Source: JANNPJ01 sp965200525 (GTDB lineage: Bacteria > Actinomycetota > Actinomycetes > Actinomycetales > Kineosporiaceae). Taken from it: DNA of 64,000 bases. The position numbers and the translations under genes are program-made. The DNA lies in assembly GCA_965200525.1 (NCBI GenBank), contig OZ241368.1, positions 2,542,001-2,606,000 on the forward strand. The letters are read 5' to 3'. Of this stretch, positions 8,549 through 18,420 are shown one piece after another (within the stretch, counting starts at the first letter, position 1; each line of letters starts with the position of its first letter). The notes below the pieces were generated by a model. The model did no database searches, had not been told where the DNA came from, and saw only the letters and a program-made list of their open reading frames with translations.

Positions 8549-9438
8549 GCCAGTCCTCCCTGCTTGTGCTTCGGCTCCTCGATGGTGGTGGGCTTCTCGC
8601 GGACGTCGGCCACGACCGTCCCGCTGCGCTGCAGCTCGTGGGCCAGGGCCTCGAGCTCGTCGCCGCCGGCCATCTGGGCGGTCAGGTCTTCGAGGCTGAT
8701 CTCGGAGCGGCGCGCGTCCAGGTTCATCGCACCCCGCTTGAGCACTACGAAGTGATCGCCGACCAGGTAGGCGTGGTGAGGGTTGTGGGTGATGAAGACG
8801 ACGCCGAGACCGGCGTCGCGGGCGGCCGCGGTGTATTTCAGGACGACGCCGGACTGCTTGACCCCCAGCGCCGCGGTCGGCTCGTCGAGGATCAGCACCC
8901 GGGCGCCGAAGTAGACCGCCCGGGCGATCGCCACGCACTGCCGCTGGCCGCCGGACAGGTTGCCGATCGGCTGGTTGATGTCCTTGACGACGATGCCCAT
9001 CTTGCGCAGTTCCTCGTCGGCGATCCGGCGCATGTCGCGGATCTTGAGGCCGGCGAACGGCATCCGGCTGCTGGTGATCTCCGAGCCGAGGAAGAAGTTG
9101 CGCCAGACCTCCATCAGCGAGACGACGGCCAGATCCTGGTACACGGTCGCGATGCCGTGCTCCAGGGCCTGCCGGGGCGAGCTGAAGGTGACGTCCTGGC
9201 CGTCGACCTTGAGCACGCCCTCGTTGTGCGGGTGCAGGCCGGACATGATCTTGATCAGGGTGGACTTGCCGGCTCCGTTGTCACCGAGGACGCAGGTCAC
9301 CTCGCCCGCGTTGACCCGCAGGTTGATCCCCCGCAGGGCCCGGATCGGGCCGTAACTCTTGCCGACGTCGTCCATCTCGATCAGGGGTTCGCCCTTGTGC
9401 AGTTCCGGATCGGCGTGATCCGTGAGCGTGTCGGTCAT
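8545..9438 (-). CDS. Sugar (inositol) ABC transporter ATP-binding protein
   Basis: Single-domain ABC ATPase of 297 residues that powers the adjacent importer. Walker A GDNGAGKSTL, Q-loop, signature LSGGQRQ, Walker B VLILDEPTAALG and the switch histidine in FITHNPHHA are in order. It is the short FrcA-type protein rather than the double-domain RbsA type. The ATG at 9436-9438 lies three bases after the permease stop and the 3' end overlaps the IolE-like gene by four bases. Substrate is inferred as inositol from the operon. Confidence 0.92.
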   Translation of the reverse strand: MTDTLTDHADPELHKGEPLIEMDDVGKSYGPIRALRGINLRVNAGEVTCVLGDNGAGKSTLIKIMSGLHPHNEGVLKVDGQDVTFSSPRQALEHGIATVYQDLAVVSLMEVWRNFFLGSEITSSRMPFAGLKIRDMRRIADEELRKMGIVVKDINQPIGNLSGGQRQCVAIARAVYFGARVLILDEPTAALGVKQSGVVLKYTAAARDAGLGVVFITHNPHHAYLVGDHFVVLKRGAMNLDARRSEISLEDLTAQMAGGDELEALAHELQRSGTVVADVREKPTTIEEPKHKQGGLA

Positions 9439-9440
9439 GG

Positions 9441-10505
9441 CTAGCCCACCTTCCGGGTGTTGGAGAGGTTCTTGACCCAGAGGTTCACCATCACGGCGAG
9501 CAGGAGCATCACGCCCAGGAAGGCCTTGAACCAGTTCGGGTCCCAGCCCGCGTAGACGATGCAGAGGCTGGTCATGCCGAAGATGAAGGCGCCGATCGCG
9601 ACGCCGATCGCATTGCCGTAACCGCCGGTCAGCAGGGTTCCCCCGACGACCGCGGCGATGATGTAGAGGAACTCGTTGCCGACCCCGTTGCCGGACTGCA
9701 GGGTGTTGAACCGGTACAGGTTGTGCATGCCGATGAACCAGCCGAGGAACGAGACGGTCATGAACAGGCCGACCTTGGTCCGGATCACCGGCACGCCGAC
9801 GGCCCGGGCGCTGGCCGCGTTGCCGCCGACCGCGAAGATCCAGTTTCCGATCTTGGTGCGCTGCAGGATCCAGGCCGAGACGGCGATGAACAGCACCCAC
9901 CAGATCACCGTGCCCCAGACCGTCACGCCACCGGCGTCGAAGCTGGAGGAGAAGACCTTGCCCAGCGACGTGTACCCGTCGATCTGGGAGATGTCCGGGG
10001 TCGAGACCGATCCGGTGACCAGCTTGGTGACGCCGAGGTTGGCCCCCTGCAGGACGAAGAACGTGCCCAGGGTGATCAGGAAGCTCGGAATGCCGGTCCG
10101 CATCACCAGGTAGCCGTTGAGGAACCCGATGGCCAGGCAGAGGATCAGCGAGACCAGCGCGCCGACCCACAGGTTGATGCCGTACTCCCAGCACAGCATC
10201 GAGTTGGTCAGGCCCGCCGTGGTCACGATGACCCCGGCGGACAGGTCGAACTCGCCGCCGATCATCAGCATGCCGACCCCGACGGCGACGATTCCGATCG
10301 TGGAGGACTGGTAGAGCACGGTGAAGAAGGACGGCCCCGACCGGAATGACGGCGCCACGGCGATGAAGAAGATGAAGATGACGACGGCGGCCACCAGGGC
10401 GCCCACCTCGGGGCGGGCCAGCAGTCGGTTGGAGAGGCCCAGCGAGATCCGGTTGTCGGAGTCGTCGCGTATCGGTGCGGGCGGGGTCTGCAGGGTTTGG
10501 CTCAT
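9441..10505 (-). CDS. Sugar (inositol) ABC transporter permease
   Basis: RbsC/branched-chain-type permease of 354 residues in the cytoplasmic membrane. About ten hydrophobic segments are visible, beginning VGALVAAVVIFIFFIAVAP, and the family loops GGEFDLSAGVIV and AVGGNAASARAVGVPV (the conserved cytoplasmic loop contacting the ATPase) are clear. It stands between the binding protein and the ATPase of one importer. The hydrophilic N-terminal 30 residues are cytosolic. Inositol specificity is inferred from context. Confidence 0.93.
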   Translation of the reverse strand: MSQTLQTPPAPIRDDSDNRISLGLSNRLLARPEVGALVAAVVIFIFFIAVAPSFRSGPSFFTVLYQSSTIGIVAVGVGMLMIGGEFDLSAGVIVTTAGLTNSMLCWEYGINLWVGALVSLILCLAIGFLNGYLVMRTGIPSFLITLGTFFVLQGANLGVTKLVTGSVSTPDISQIDGYTSLGKVFSSSFDAGGVTVWGTVIWWVLFIAVSAWILQRTKIGNWIFAVGGNAASARAVGVPVIRTKVGLFMTVSFLGWFIGMHNLYRFNTLQSGNGVGNEFLYIIAAVVGGTLLTGGYGNAIGVAIGAFIFGMTSLCIVYAGWDPNWFKAFLGVMLLLAVMVNLWVKNLSNTRKVG

Positions 10506-10530
10506 GATCGGCTCCGATCGGTTGCCTGAG

Positions 10531-10568
10531 CCGGGGGAGGCCGCCGGCAGGTCGGCGGCCTCCCCCGG
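10531..10568 (-). other. Perfect 16-bp stem-loop between binding-protein and permease genes
   Basis: Arms 10531-10546 and 10553-10568 are exact reverse complements (CCGGGGGAGGCCGCCG with its complement), separated by a six-base loop. It fills the only sizeable gap in the transporter operon, right after the binding-protein stop. No T-run follows, so it is more likely a 3'-end stabiliser or partial terminator that lets the binding protein be made in excess over permease and ATPase, as is known for several binding-protein operons; that role is inference. Confidence 0.7.
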
Positions 10569-10575
10569 CCGGGGG

Positions 10576-11571
10576 CTAGCGGGTGTTGTTCTTCGCGAAA
10601 GGAAGGATGGTCGCGATGTTCGTCTTGTCCACGAACGAGGGACCGGTCAGCACAGCCTTGCCGCCACCGATGTCATTGCCGTTCTTGAGCAGCAGGTAGA
10701 GCGAGGTCACGGCCATGTAGCCCTGCACGTAGGGCTGCTGGTCGATGGAGAACTCGATCTTGCCGTCCTGGATGTCCTGCGCCGCAGTCTCGTTCAGGTC
10801 GAACGTGATCAGCTTGGCCGAACTCTTCGACTGGTCCATCGCTTTCAGGGCGTCCAGGGCGATCGGAGCCCCCAGAGTCACGATGTAGTCGATCGACTTG
10901 TCCTGGGCCAGCTTCGCCTGCAGCGTGGTCACCGTGGCCGCGTCGTCGGCCCCATTGACCTGGATGTTCTCCGTGCCCGGGATGGCCGTCTTGACCCCGG
11001 CGCAGCGAGCCTCCAGGGCCACCGAGCCGGCGGCCTGGATCACGCAGAGCGGGTGCTTGGCCCCTTCGGCCGCGATCCGCTTGCCGGCCGTGGTGCCGGC
11101 CAGGGTCTCGTCCGAGCCGAAGTACATCAGCGCGCCGAGCCGCTGGTAGTCGTTGATTCCCGAGTTGAAGCCGACCACCGGGATCTTGGCGTCGGTGGCT
11201 GCCTTGACCGCGCCGGCCAGCGAGTCCGGGGTGACCAGGGTGGTGGCGATGCCGTCGACCTTGGCCGTGACCGCCGCCTGGATCAGAGTGGCCTGCTTGG
11301 AGGCGTCCGGGTCGGCCGAGTACTTGAGGTTGACCCCCAGGTTCTTGGCCGCCTGGTTGGCGCCGGCCTTGATCTTGTCCCAGAAGGTGTCACCCGGCGT
11401 CTCGTGGGTGATCATCGCGATGGTGTAACCCGAGTTGTCGCCCCCCGAGTTGCCGCCGGCGTCCGAGGTGGTCTTCTCCTTGCCGCCACTGCTGCAGGCG
11501 GACAACACCAGGGCCAGACTGGCCACCAGGGCGATGGAAAGGGTTACTCCCCTCTTGCCCGATCTGTTCAT
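10576..11571 (-). CDS. Sugar ABC transporter substrate-binding lipoprotein
   Basis: Periplasmic-binding-protein type 1 (Peripla_BP_4, RbsB-like) of 331 residues, anchored outside the membrane as a lipoprotein. The signal peptide ends in the lipobox VLSACSSGG with the acylated Cys near residue 26, followed by a Gly/Ser-rich linker. The mature part starts YTIAMITHETPGDTFW, typical of sugar-binding members, and contains VVGFNSGIND and YIVTLGAPIALDALKAM. It is the first gene of the transporter segment, 225 bases downstream of iolA, and probably has its own promoter or is read through a stem-loop. Inositol is the expected ligand by context. Confidence 0.92.
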   Translation of the reverse strand: MNRSGKRGVTLSIALVASLALVLSACSSGGKEKTTSDAGGNSGGDNSGYTIAMITHETPGDTFWDKIKAGANQAAKNLGVNLKYSADPDASKQATLIQAAVTAKVDGIATTLVTPDSLAGAVKAATDAKIPVVGFNSGINDYQRLGALMYFGSDETLAGTTAGKRIAAEGAKHPLCVIQAAGSVALEARCAGVKTAIPGTENIQVNGADDAATVTTLQAKLAQDKSIDYIVTLGAPIALDALKAMDQSKSSAKLITFDLNETAAQDIQDGKIEFSIDQQPYVQGYMAVTSLYLLLKNGNDIGGGKAVLTGPSFVDKTNIATILPFAKNNTR

Positions 11572-11699
11572 GTGCGCTGCTCCTTAGGGCTTGGACGTCG
11601 GTGTCTCGAGCGCTTGCAGAGTGGTGCGGAACGTGGGTGCAGATCGTTTTGGGCACGACGGAACGACCCGAGGCGCTGCGCGCCCAGGTGAACCGCCGC

Positions 11700-11711
11700 T
11701 CACAGCTGTGA
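11700..11711. promoter_or_regulatory. 12-bp perfect palindrome upstream of the binding-protein gene
   Basis: TCACAGCTGTGA is fully self-complementary and sits about 130 bases upstream of the binding-protein start, between iolA and the transporter genes. The size and place suit a dimeric regulator's operator. Which protein would bind is unknown; the divergent GntR protein is one candidate but the half-site differs from the TGTCA repeats beside iolA. Confidence 0.4.
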
Positions 11712-11740
11712 AATTCGGGACCGTGCCAGTGGTGGTGCTG

Positions 11741-11793
11741 TTCGCGAGCCCCGCCCGGACCGGATCTGCGCTCGACCGGGCAGAGCTCGCGAA
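11741..11793 (-). terminator. 18-bp stem-loop just after iolA
   Basis: Arms 11741-11758 and 11776-11793 pair over 18 positions with a 17-base loop, starting three bases after the iolA stop. The two positions that do not match as Watson-Crick pairs become G-U pairs in leftward RNA but C-A mismatches in rightward RNA, so the structure is selected, if at all, on the iolA transcript. There is no clear T-run, so partial termination or mRNA processing is as likely as full termination. Confidence 0.55.
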
Positions 11794-11796
11794 AAC

Positions 11797-13293
<1,497 letters not shown>

Positions 13294-13354
13294 GAAACAT
13301 CCTCCGGGAAGTGAGGGGGGTGACCTGTGCAGATTGTGCGCCGAGCCACATCTG

Positions 13355-13384
13355 TATGTAACTCCGGCGTGAACGATGAGTCAA
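13355..13384 (-). promoter_or_regulatory. Candidate sigma-70-type promoter for iolA
   Basis: Read leftward, TTGACT (13384-13379) and TACATA (13360-13355) are separated by 18 bases, about 60 bases before the iolA start. The hexamers resemble housekeeping promoter elements and the region is locally AT-rich compared with its surroundings. The -10 lacks the usual final T, so the exact register is uncertain. Confidence 0.5.
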
Positions 13385-13412
13385 CACTTTGTTCTTACAT
13401 TCTTACCTGTAT

Positions 13413-13447
13413 CCATGTCAGTAAGTCCTGTCATACTGTTGACATGG
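13413..13447 (+). promoter_or_regulatory. Operator-like inverted repeat over a leaderless gntR start
   Basis: CCATGTCA (13413-13420) and TGACATGG (13440-13447) form an 8-bp inverted repeat with a 19-base centre, and a third TGTCA stands at 13429-13433. The right arm includes the regulator's own ATG. TACTGT at 13434-13439 is a good -10, only four bases before the ATG, and no SD precedes the gene, so the message is probably leaderless. The arrangement suggests that the regulator binds here and controls itself and iolA. Confidence 0.55.
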
Positions 13448-14256
13448 TTACTCCTTCCGTCGTGGCGGCGGGCGCGCCGGCGGCTGGTCGCCGGTCCTCG
13501 CGGCCCGATCTGGCCGACTCCGGCCTGGACTCGCTGGTGCTCGACCGCACCAGCCCGATCCCGCTGTACTTCCAGGTCGCCCAGCACCTCGAGCAGGCCA
13601 TCGAGACCGGCCAGGTGCCTCCGGGCACCCGGCTCGACAACGAGGTCGAACTGGCCGAGCAGCTCGGGCTGTCGCGCCCGACTCTGCGCCGGGCGATGCA
13701 GTACCTGGTGGACAAGGGGCTGCTGGTCCGGCGTCGGGGGGTCGGCACCCGGGTCGTCCAGCGCAAGGTACGGCGTCCACTCGAGCTGTCCAGCCTCTAC
13801 GACGATCTGGCCGGCAGCGGGCAACGACCGGCCACTCAGGTACTGACAAACGAGGTGATTCCAGCCCCCGCCGACGTCGCCGAGGCCCTCTCGCTACCCG
13901 AGGGTACGCCGGTGATCAAACTGGTCCGGCTGCGGTCCGCCTCCGACCAGCCGATCGCCCAGCTTTGCAACTATTTGCCCATTGACCTGCCCGGACTCAC
14001 CACCGAGGCGTTGGCCGAACGCGGGCTCTACCAGTTGATCCGGGCCGCCGGGGTGCAGCTGCACGCCGCCGTCCAGACCATCGGCGCCCGCACCGCCACC
14101 ACGGCCGAGGCCCGGATGCTGGGCGAGAGCCGCGGCGCGGCGGTGCTCACCATGCAGCGGCTGACCTACGACGATCACGGCCGGGCGGTCGAGTTCGGCA
14201 CCCACATCTACGCCGCCAGCCGCTACACCTTCGAACTCAGCCTGCTCAGCGGCTGA
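13444..14256 (+). CDS. GntR-family (HutC subfamily) transcriptional regulator, likely repressor of the inositol genes
   Basis: Regulator of 270 residues. After a 35-residue flexible N-terminus comes a winged HTH domain with IPLYFQVAQHLEQAIE and LAEQLGLSRPTLRRAMQYLVDKGLL, then a UTRA ligand domain with EGTPVIKLVRLRSASDQPIA, which places it in the HutC subgroup. It is divergent from iolA across a 150-base region with repeated TGTCA half-sites. The ligand is probably an inositol catabolite. The gene has no SD and the likely -10 (TACTGT) lies right before the ATG, so translation is probably leaderless. Confidence 0.88.
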   Translation: MVTPSVVAAGAPAAGRRSSRPDLADSGLDSLVLDRTSPIPLYFQVAQHLEQAIETGQVPPGTRLDNEVELAEQLGLSRPTLRRAMQYLVDKGLLVRRRGVGTRVVQRKVRRPLELSSLYDDLAGSGQRPATQVLTNEVIPAPADVAEALSLPEGTPVIKLVRLRSASDQPIAQLCNYLPIDLPGLTTEALAERGLYQLIRAAGVQLHAAVQTIGARTATTAEARMLGESRGAAVLTMQRLTYDDHGRAVEFGTHIYAASRYTFELSLLSG

Positions 14257-14323
14257 GCCGCCGACCACAAGGCCTGGTGCCATCCGCCGACGCCCCGCCA
14301 ACGGTGCATCCCAGGCGAAAACT

Positions 14324-15643
14324 TCAGACGCCGGCGCGCCGAGCCCGGTTGGCCGTGTCGGCGACCTGCTCGGCCGCGGCCGCCAGCGAGATCTGCGCCG
14401 CTCCGACCAGTTCGGCCTGATCCTGGACGATCTCCTTGACCTGGGCCTGCGCCTGGGCCACCCGGTTGAGCACGGTGCTGATGCCACCCACCGCGTCGAC
14501 GGCGGCGGCTGCTCCGGAGCGCACCTCGGCCACGGTGGCCTCGATCCGGGCCGTGGCCGCGGCGGTCTGGGCGGCCAGCGACTTGACCTCCTCGGCCACG
14601 ACGCCGAAGCCCCGCCCGGCCTCGCCGGCCCGGGCGGCCTCGATGGTGGCGTTCAGGGCCAACAGGTTGGTCTGCTGGGCCACCGCGTTGATCAACTGGG
14701 CCACGGTGGTGATGTTGGCGACCGACTGCTCCAGCTGCTCGATCACCTCCTGGGCCGAGGCTGATCCGCTGACCGCCCGATCGAGGTCGCCGGAGGCCGT
14801 GGTCGAGGCCGAGTCGATCAGCTCGAGGGCATGCGTGATGCCGGACATCGTCACCCCGGTCTCGCCGCCGATCCGCTTTCCGGTGGCGGCCGTCGCCTCG
14901 AGAACCTCGTCGAGCCGGCCGGAGAGCTTCTCCCGCTCGGACAGCCGCTCGGCCGCGGCGGCCACGGCGTCCTGCTCGCGGCGGGCGGCGTCGGCCGCGG
15001 CCCGGGTGAGCTGCAGGCCGGCTTCGACCTGGGCCGCCTCGATCGCCCCGGTGGCCTCGCCCTGGGCGAGTTCGGCGAACCGCCAGGTGGCGAACTGGAC
15101 CGCCACCATCGCGATCACGAAGGCGGTGTGCAGCAATGCCCACGGGATCGGGTGGGCCTGGGCCCGCGGATCCGAGAACACGGCGTCCGGCGTGAGCAGG
15201 CCGAAGATCATGTGATGGGCGGACACGATCACCGTGGCTACCGCGAACGGCACCCAGTCCTGGTAGAGCCCGGCCAGGGCCAGCAGCACGAAGAAGGCGA
15301 AGTGCAGGTCGGTCAGACCGTGACCGGCGTGCACCATGCCGATCGAGGCCGTCATCAGCCCGGTCGAGGCGGTGACCGCCTGCCAGCGGCGCGAGACGTT
15401 CAGCCGGGCCAGGCCACCGAAGAGCACGGTCAGGCCGACCACGCACCAGAGCATGACCTGGTGCGACGAGCCGTGATGGTCGGCCATGGCGGCGGCCGAG
15501 TCGCCGCCCGGATCGATCACCGAGACCACGCCCACCAGGACGAGCGTGACCCAGAGGACGGCACAGATCAGCCGGTGCCGGGCCGCGAACGCCTCATCGC
15601 TGAGGGCGATCCGCGGTACCAGCCGGGAGATGGCGTCAAACAT
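14324..15643 (-). CDS. Methyl-accepting chemotaxis protein
   Basis: Membrane chemoreceptor of 439 residues. The N-terminal 190 residues hold about six hydrophobic helices (for example RLICAVLWVTLVLVGVVSV) rather than a periplasmic sensor domain; the rest is a long coiled-coil signalling domain with the conserved hairpin tip NLLALNATIEAARAGEAG followed by RGFGVVAEEVKSLAAQT, which binds CheA/CheW. The ATG follows a run of G residues (GGGGG) as SD. No che genes are adjacent, so partners must lie elsewhere. It implies chemotaxis, or a related contact/energy-sensing pathway. Confidence 0.92.
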   Translation of the reverse strand: MFDAISRLVPRIALSDEAFAARHRLICAVLWVTLVLVGVVSVIDPGGDSAAAMADHHGSSHQVMLWCVVGLTVLFGGLARLNVSRRWQAVTASTGLMTASIGMVHAGHGLTDLHFAFFVLLALAGLYQDWVPFAVATVIVSAHHMIFGLLTPDAVFSDPRAQAHPIPWALLHTAFVIAMVAVQFATWRFAELAQGEATGAIEAAQVEAGLQLTRAAADAARREQDAVAAAAERLSEREKLSGRLDEVLEATAATGKRIGGETGVTMSGITHALELIDSASTTASGDLDRAVSGSASAQEVIEQLEQSVANITTVAQLINAVAQQTNLLALNATIEAARAGEAGRGFGVVAEEVKSLAAQTAAATARIEATVAEVRSGAAAAVDAVGGISTVLNRVAQAQAQVKEIVQDQAELVGAAQISLAAAAEQVADTANRARRAGV

Positions 15644-15944
15644 GGATAGCCCCCAGTTTCACTACCCCGTCAATCGCTCTATGCAATCGACCAACTACTA
15701 ATAGACACTGATTTCGGTAGTCCAACCTCAAGCTTGAGCGTCGGGGGCTGTCGATCGCCCCCGGCCGTGATCGCCGGGACCAATTTTGCCGAGCCCATTG
15801 TGATCGGTAGGTCACCCCCGGTATAACGAACCGGACAGAACGGGCGTACGCTGCGTTGCGGGTTCGGTGCGGATAGTCGCCGGGTTCCATCGCCCGGCTC
15901 AGGTCGACTGGTCGAAGTCTTGATGAGTGAGGGAGCGGCGCTCG
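15644..15944. promoter_or_regulatory. 301-bp divergent control region between the chemoreceptor and MBL genes
   Basis: No gene is seen here. For the rightward MBL gene there is a promoter candidate TTGTGA (15798-15803) / TATAAC (15822-15827) with an 18-base spacer. A 7-bp hairpin CGGGGGC/GCCCCCG lies at 15742-15763 and a 12-bp palindrome CTCAAGCTTGAG at 15727-15738. The part next to the chemoreceptor (15650-15720) is unusually AT-rich for this window and probably holds its promoter, but I could not settle hexamers there. Confidence 0.5.
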
Positions 15945-16814
15945 ATGAACCGTGGCAACGTGCCGTGGGATCGCTGGCGCGAGGTCGGTGACCGGGTCTT
16001 TGTTCGCCGGCACAAGACCCTGGACGTCAATGCCGGACTGATCCTCGGTGAGGATCGTTGCCTGGTCGTCGACACCCGCGGCAGCGAGCGGGAGGCCCGC
16101 GAACTGCTGCGCGCCGTCCGTTCGCTGACCCACCTGCCGTACGCGGTCGCGATCACCCACGCCCATTTCGATCACTGCTTCGGCAGCGCCACCTTCGCCA
16201 CCGAACAGCCGGGCTGCGAGATCTGGGCCCACCAGCGCTGCCTGGATGAGCTGGCCCGATCGGGGGCCGGGCACCGGGCCGAGATCTCGAGTTGGCTGCG
16301 CGAGTCGGGCGAGGAGATCCTGGCCGACGAGATCGAGACGGTGACCCTGGAACTGCCGAACCGGGTGCTGACCGGCGAGGCCCGGATCGACCTGGGCGGC
16401 CGGGAGGTGCGACTGCGCCACCCCGGCCGGGGTCACACCGATCACGACGTGGTGGTCGAGGTGGCCGACGCCGACGTCACCTTCGTGGGTGACCTGGTTG
16501 AACAAGGAGCACCGCCGTCGTTCGACGACGCCTTCCCGCTGGACTGGCCCGACTCCCTGGACAACGTGCTGGAGCAGGCCGGATCGGTGATCGTTCCTGG
16601 CCACGGGGACGTCGTGAACCACGACTTCGTGCTCCGGCAGCGGGTCGACATCGCCGAGGTGGCCCAGGTGGCCCGGCGCCTGCCGGCCACGGCGACGGAA
16701 CGCGACCTGGAGTGGGAGGCCAATCGCCTCGCGGTCGGCGGACCGGCCGGGTTCATCGCGCTGCGCCGGGCCCGGGAGCAGCTGACCGAGCTCACGACGT
16801 CGCCACCCGGCTGA
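15945..16814 (+). CDS. MBL-fold metallo-hydrolase
   Basis: Metallo-beta-lactamase-fold hydrolase of 289 residues, binding two metals through AITHAHFDHCFG (HxHxDH, about residues 70-78), a later His in GRGHTDHDVVVEV and the Asp in VTFVGDLVEQGAPP, ending with IVPGHGDVVNHD. The substrate is unknown; this subgroup includes thioesterases, lactonases and SoxH-like proteins. I chose the ATG at 15945 because GGGAG lies nine bases ahead; an in-frame GTG at 15927 has no SD. Its 3' end overlaps the convergent hydrolase locus by 23 bases. Confidence 0.88.
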   Translation: MNRGNVPWDRWREVGDRVFVRRHKTLDVNAGLILGEDRCLVVDTRGSEREARELLRAVRSLTHLPYAVAITHAHFDHCFGSATFATEQPGCEIWAHQRCLDELARSGAGHRAEISSWLRESGEEILADEIETVTLELPNRVLTGEARIDLGGREVRLRHPGRGHTDHDVVVEVADADVTFVGDLVEQGAPPSFDDAFPLDWPDSLDNVLEQAGSVIVPGHGDVVNHDFVLRQRVDIAEVAQVARRLPATATERDLEWEANRLAVGGPAGFIALRRAREQLTELTTSPPG

Positions 16815-18020
16815 GTTCGACGTCCCAACTGCTCGTCGGAGGGCCCAGAAACGGTGCCGTCCCGGCCCGCCAGGCCACCACGGACGGGTCGGTCGAGTGG
16901 TCGATCCGCTCAGCTGTCCGCTGGTACTCGCCGAGGCCGTGGGAGCCGGACCTGTTCGAGCCGGTTGCCTGCGACCGGGCGCTGACCGCGGCCCAGATGG
17001 CCCGGTCCTGGTTGCTGGCACCGTCGAGCCGGGGCACCAGATCGTCCGTGTGCTCGACCGCCAGCCACCGGACGTCGGCCGGAACCGGGATCGAGGCGAT
17101 CGGCGCCCGGGTGGTCCGGACCCGCTGAATGCTGAACTCCCGCCGGGCGGCCGGATCAGCCGCCGCGGCCGCGGCGATCAGGCCACCCTGGGAGTGCCCC
17201 ACCAGCAGGACCGGTTCGTGCGGGCCGACCCCGAGCGCCCGCATCGCCGCGAGCAGCCCGTCCAGGCCGCTGGAACGGTCGCCGCTGAGCAGGCGAAGGT
17301 CTCCGGTGAGGTCGAGCGGGCTGCGACCGGCACCGGCAACCAACTGGAGGTGCCGGCCACGTAGACCACCCAGCGCCGAGGCCCGGGCCCGCCGTCGATT
17401 TGTTCCACGTGAATCTGAGCCGCCCCGGGCGCGGACGACGGCACCCGCGCCACCAGCCCTGAGACCCCGACCGGCGCGATCGCCGGCCCGGCCGGCCGGA
17501 CCTGCACGGCCACCGGGCCCGGGTCGGCGAACACCGGGCCGGTCGGGGGCCGGACATGCCCGGCGAGCGCACCCGTCGGCGGCCAGCACGGTGAGCTGCA
17601 GGCCCACGTTCTCGCCGGCCTCACCGGAATCGGCCGGTGGTTCGACCGGCACCAGCCGGACCACCTCACCGACCAGCGCACTCAGCCGGAACAGTCCGAT
17701 CTCCCGCTGATCGCCGTCCCGCAGCACCGAGGCGCCGACATCCCCGCAGATCACGAAGCAGGCGAACCAGCCCCCGGCCGGGACCCAGAGCCGCAGCGTG
17801 ATCGCCAGGTCGGCACAACCGTGCAGCGCCAGCGACGCGGCCACCACCCGCGGGACCGCCACCGGCCTCGGGTTCGGCGGACCGGGTCGGGCCCGATCCG
17901 GGTCGGCCCGGGGCAGCTCGGAGTGCAGGGTCAAATCGGACGGCAGGGCCAAGCCGGAGCCTGGTTGATCCACCGCTCGAACGTCGGCCCGTCGGTCCGG
18001 ATTCGCACGCCGGCCCTCAT
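16792..18020 (-). pseudogene. Alpha/beta hydrolase (GHSQGG type) with three apparent frameshifts
   Basis: The C-terminal part reads as a lipase/esterase-like domain with the nucleophile motif LLVGHSQGGLIAAAAA and the upstream strand RWVVYVAGTSSWLP. Coding potential jumps between frames at three places: near 17960, 17585 and 17325. Each is repaired by adding or removing one G: inserting G near 17960 joins ERWINQAP to GLALPSDLTL, removing one G near 17585 joins VLAADG to ALAGHV, and inserting G near 17325 joins SSWLPVP to GRSPLDL. Third-position GC is high only in the repaired reading. The ATG at 18018-18020 overlaps the stop of the gene before it. Without repair, the long open frame is a chimera. 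Decay or sequence error are both possible. Confidence 0.6.
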
Positions 18021-18282
18021 CGGTCGCCGCCGAGGCCGAACCATTTGTCCAGGGTGTCGAGGGCGACCGCGTGCCGGTGCAGCTCTCGGCCGCCTGTTCC
18101 AGATGGCCACCGGCCGAGCGGACGCCGTTCGCCTCCTCGCTGAGCCGCTCCCGGAATTCGGCGGCGGCGCTGGACCACCACTGCACCCCGGTGGCGGCGA
18201 GCATCCGATCGGCCAGCCGGCGCACGTCGTCCGCCAGTTGCTGCACCCGGACGGCCGCTCGCCGTACGTCGTCCGACCCCAC
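18017..18282 (-). CDS. WXG100-like small helical protein, with one probable frameshift
   Basis: About 88-residue, mostly helical protein starting GTG after GGAGGAG. It reads VGSDDVRRAAVRVQQLADDV, then VQWWSSAAAEFRERLSEEAN, with a W-x-G-like turn region replaced by a WWSSAAAEF segment, as in many ESX/WXG-related antigens. The frame then changes near 18085: inserting one G in GAGAG gives AAEELHRHAVALDTLDKW and a clean stop that overlaps the hydrolase ATG. The length of 266 bases is not a multiple of three, in line with a lost base. Function is unknown; pairing with a following hydrolase recalls polymorphic-toxin and secretion-substrate modules, but that is inference. Confidence 0.5.
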
Positions 18283-18420
18283 CGCACTCCTCCTGATAGG
18301 CCGGGAATGCGGCCTGACCAGGACGGTAAGCACTCTCGCGGGGGTCTTCCCCAGCCGTGGAAAAGCTGTGGACAGAGCCGCTTTCGATCGGACGGTGGCC
18401 AGCAGGAGCCGCCGGCCGGA

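Noticed and set aside
18350..18375. DnaA-box-like TGTGGACAG between the transglutaminase and WXG-like genes
   Set aside because: A single imperfect site; expected by chance and not clustered.
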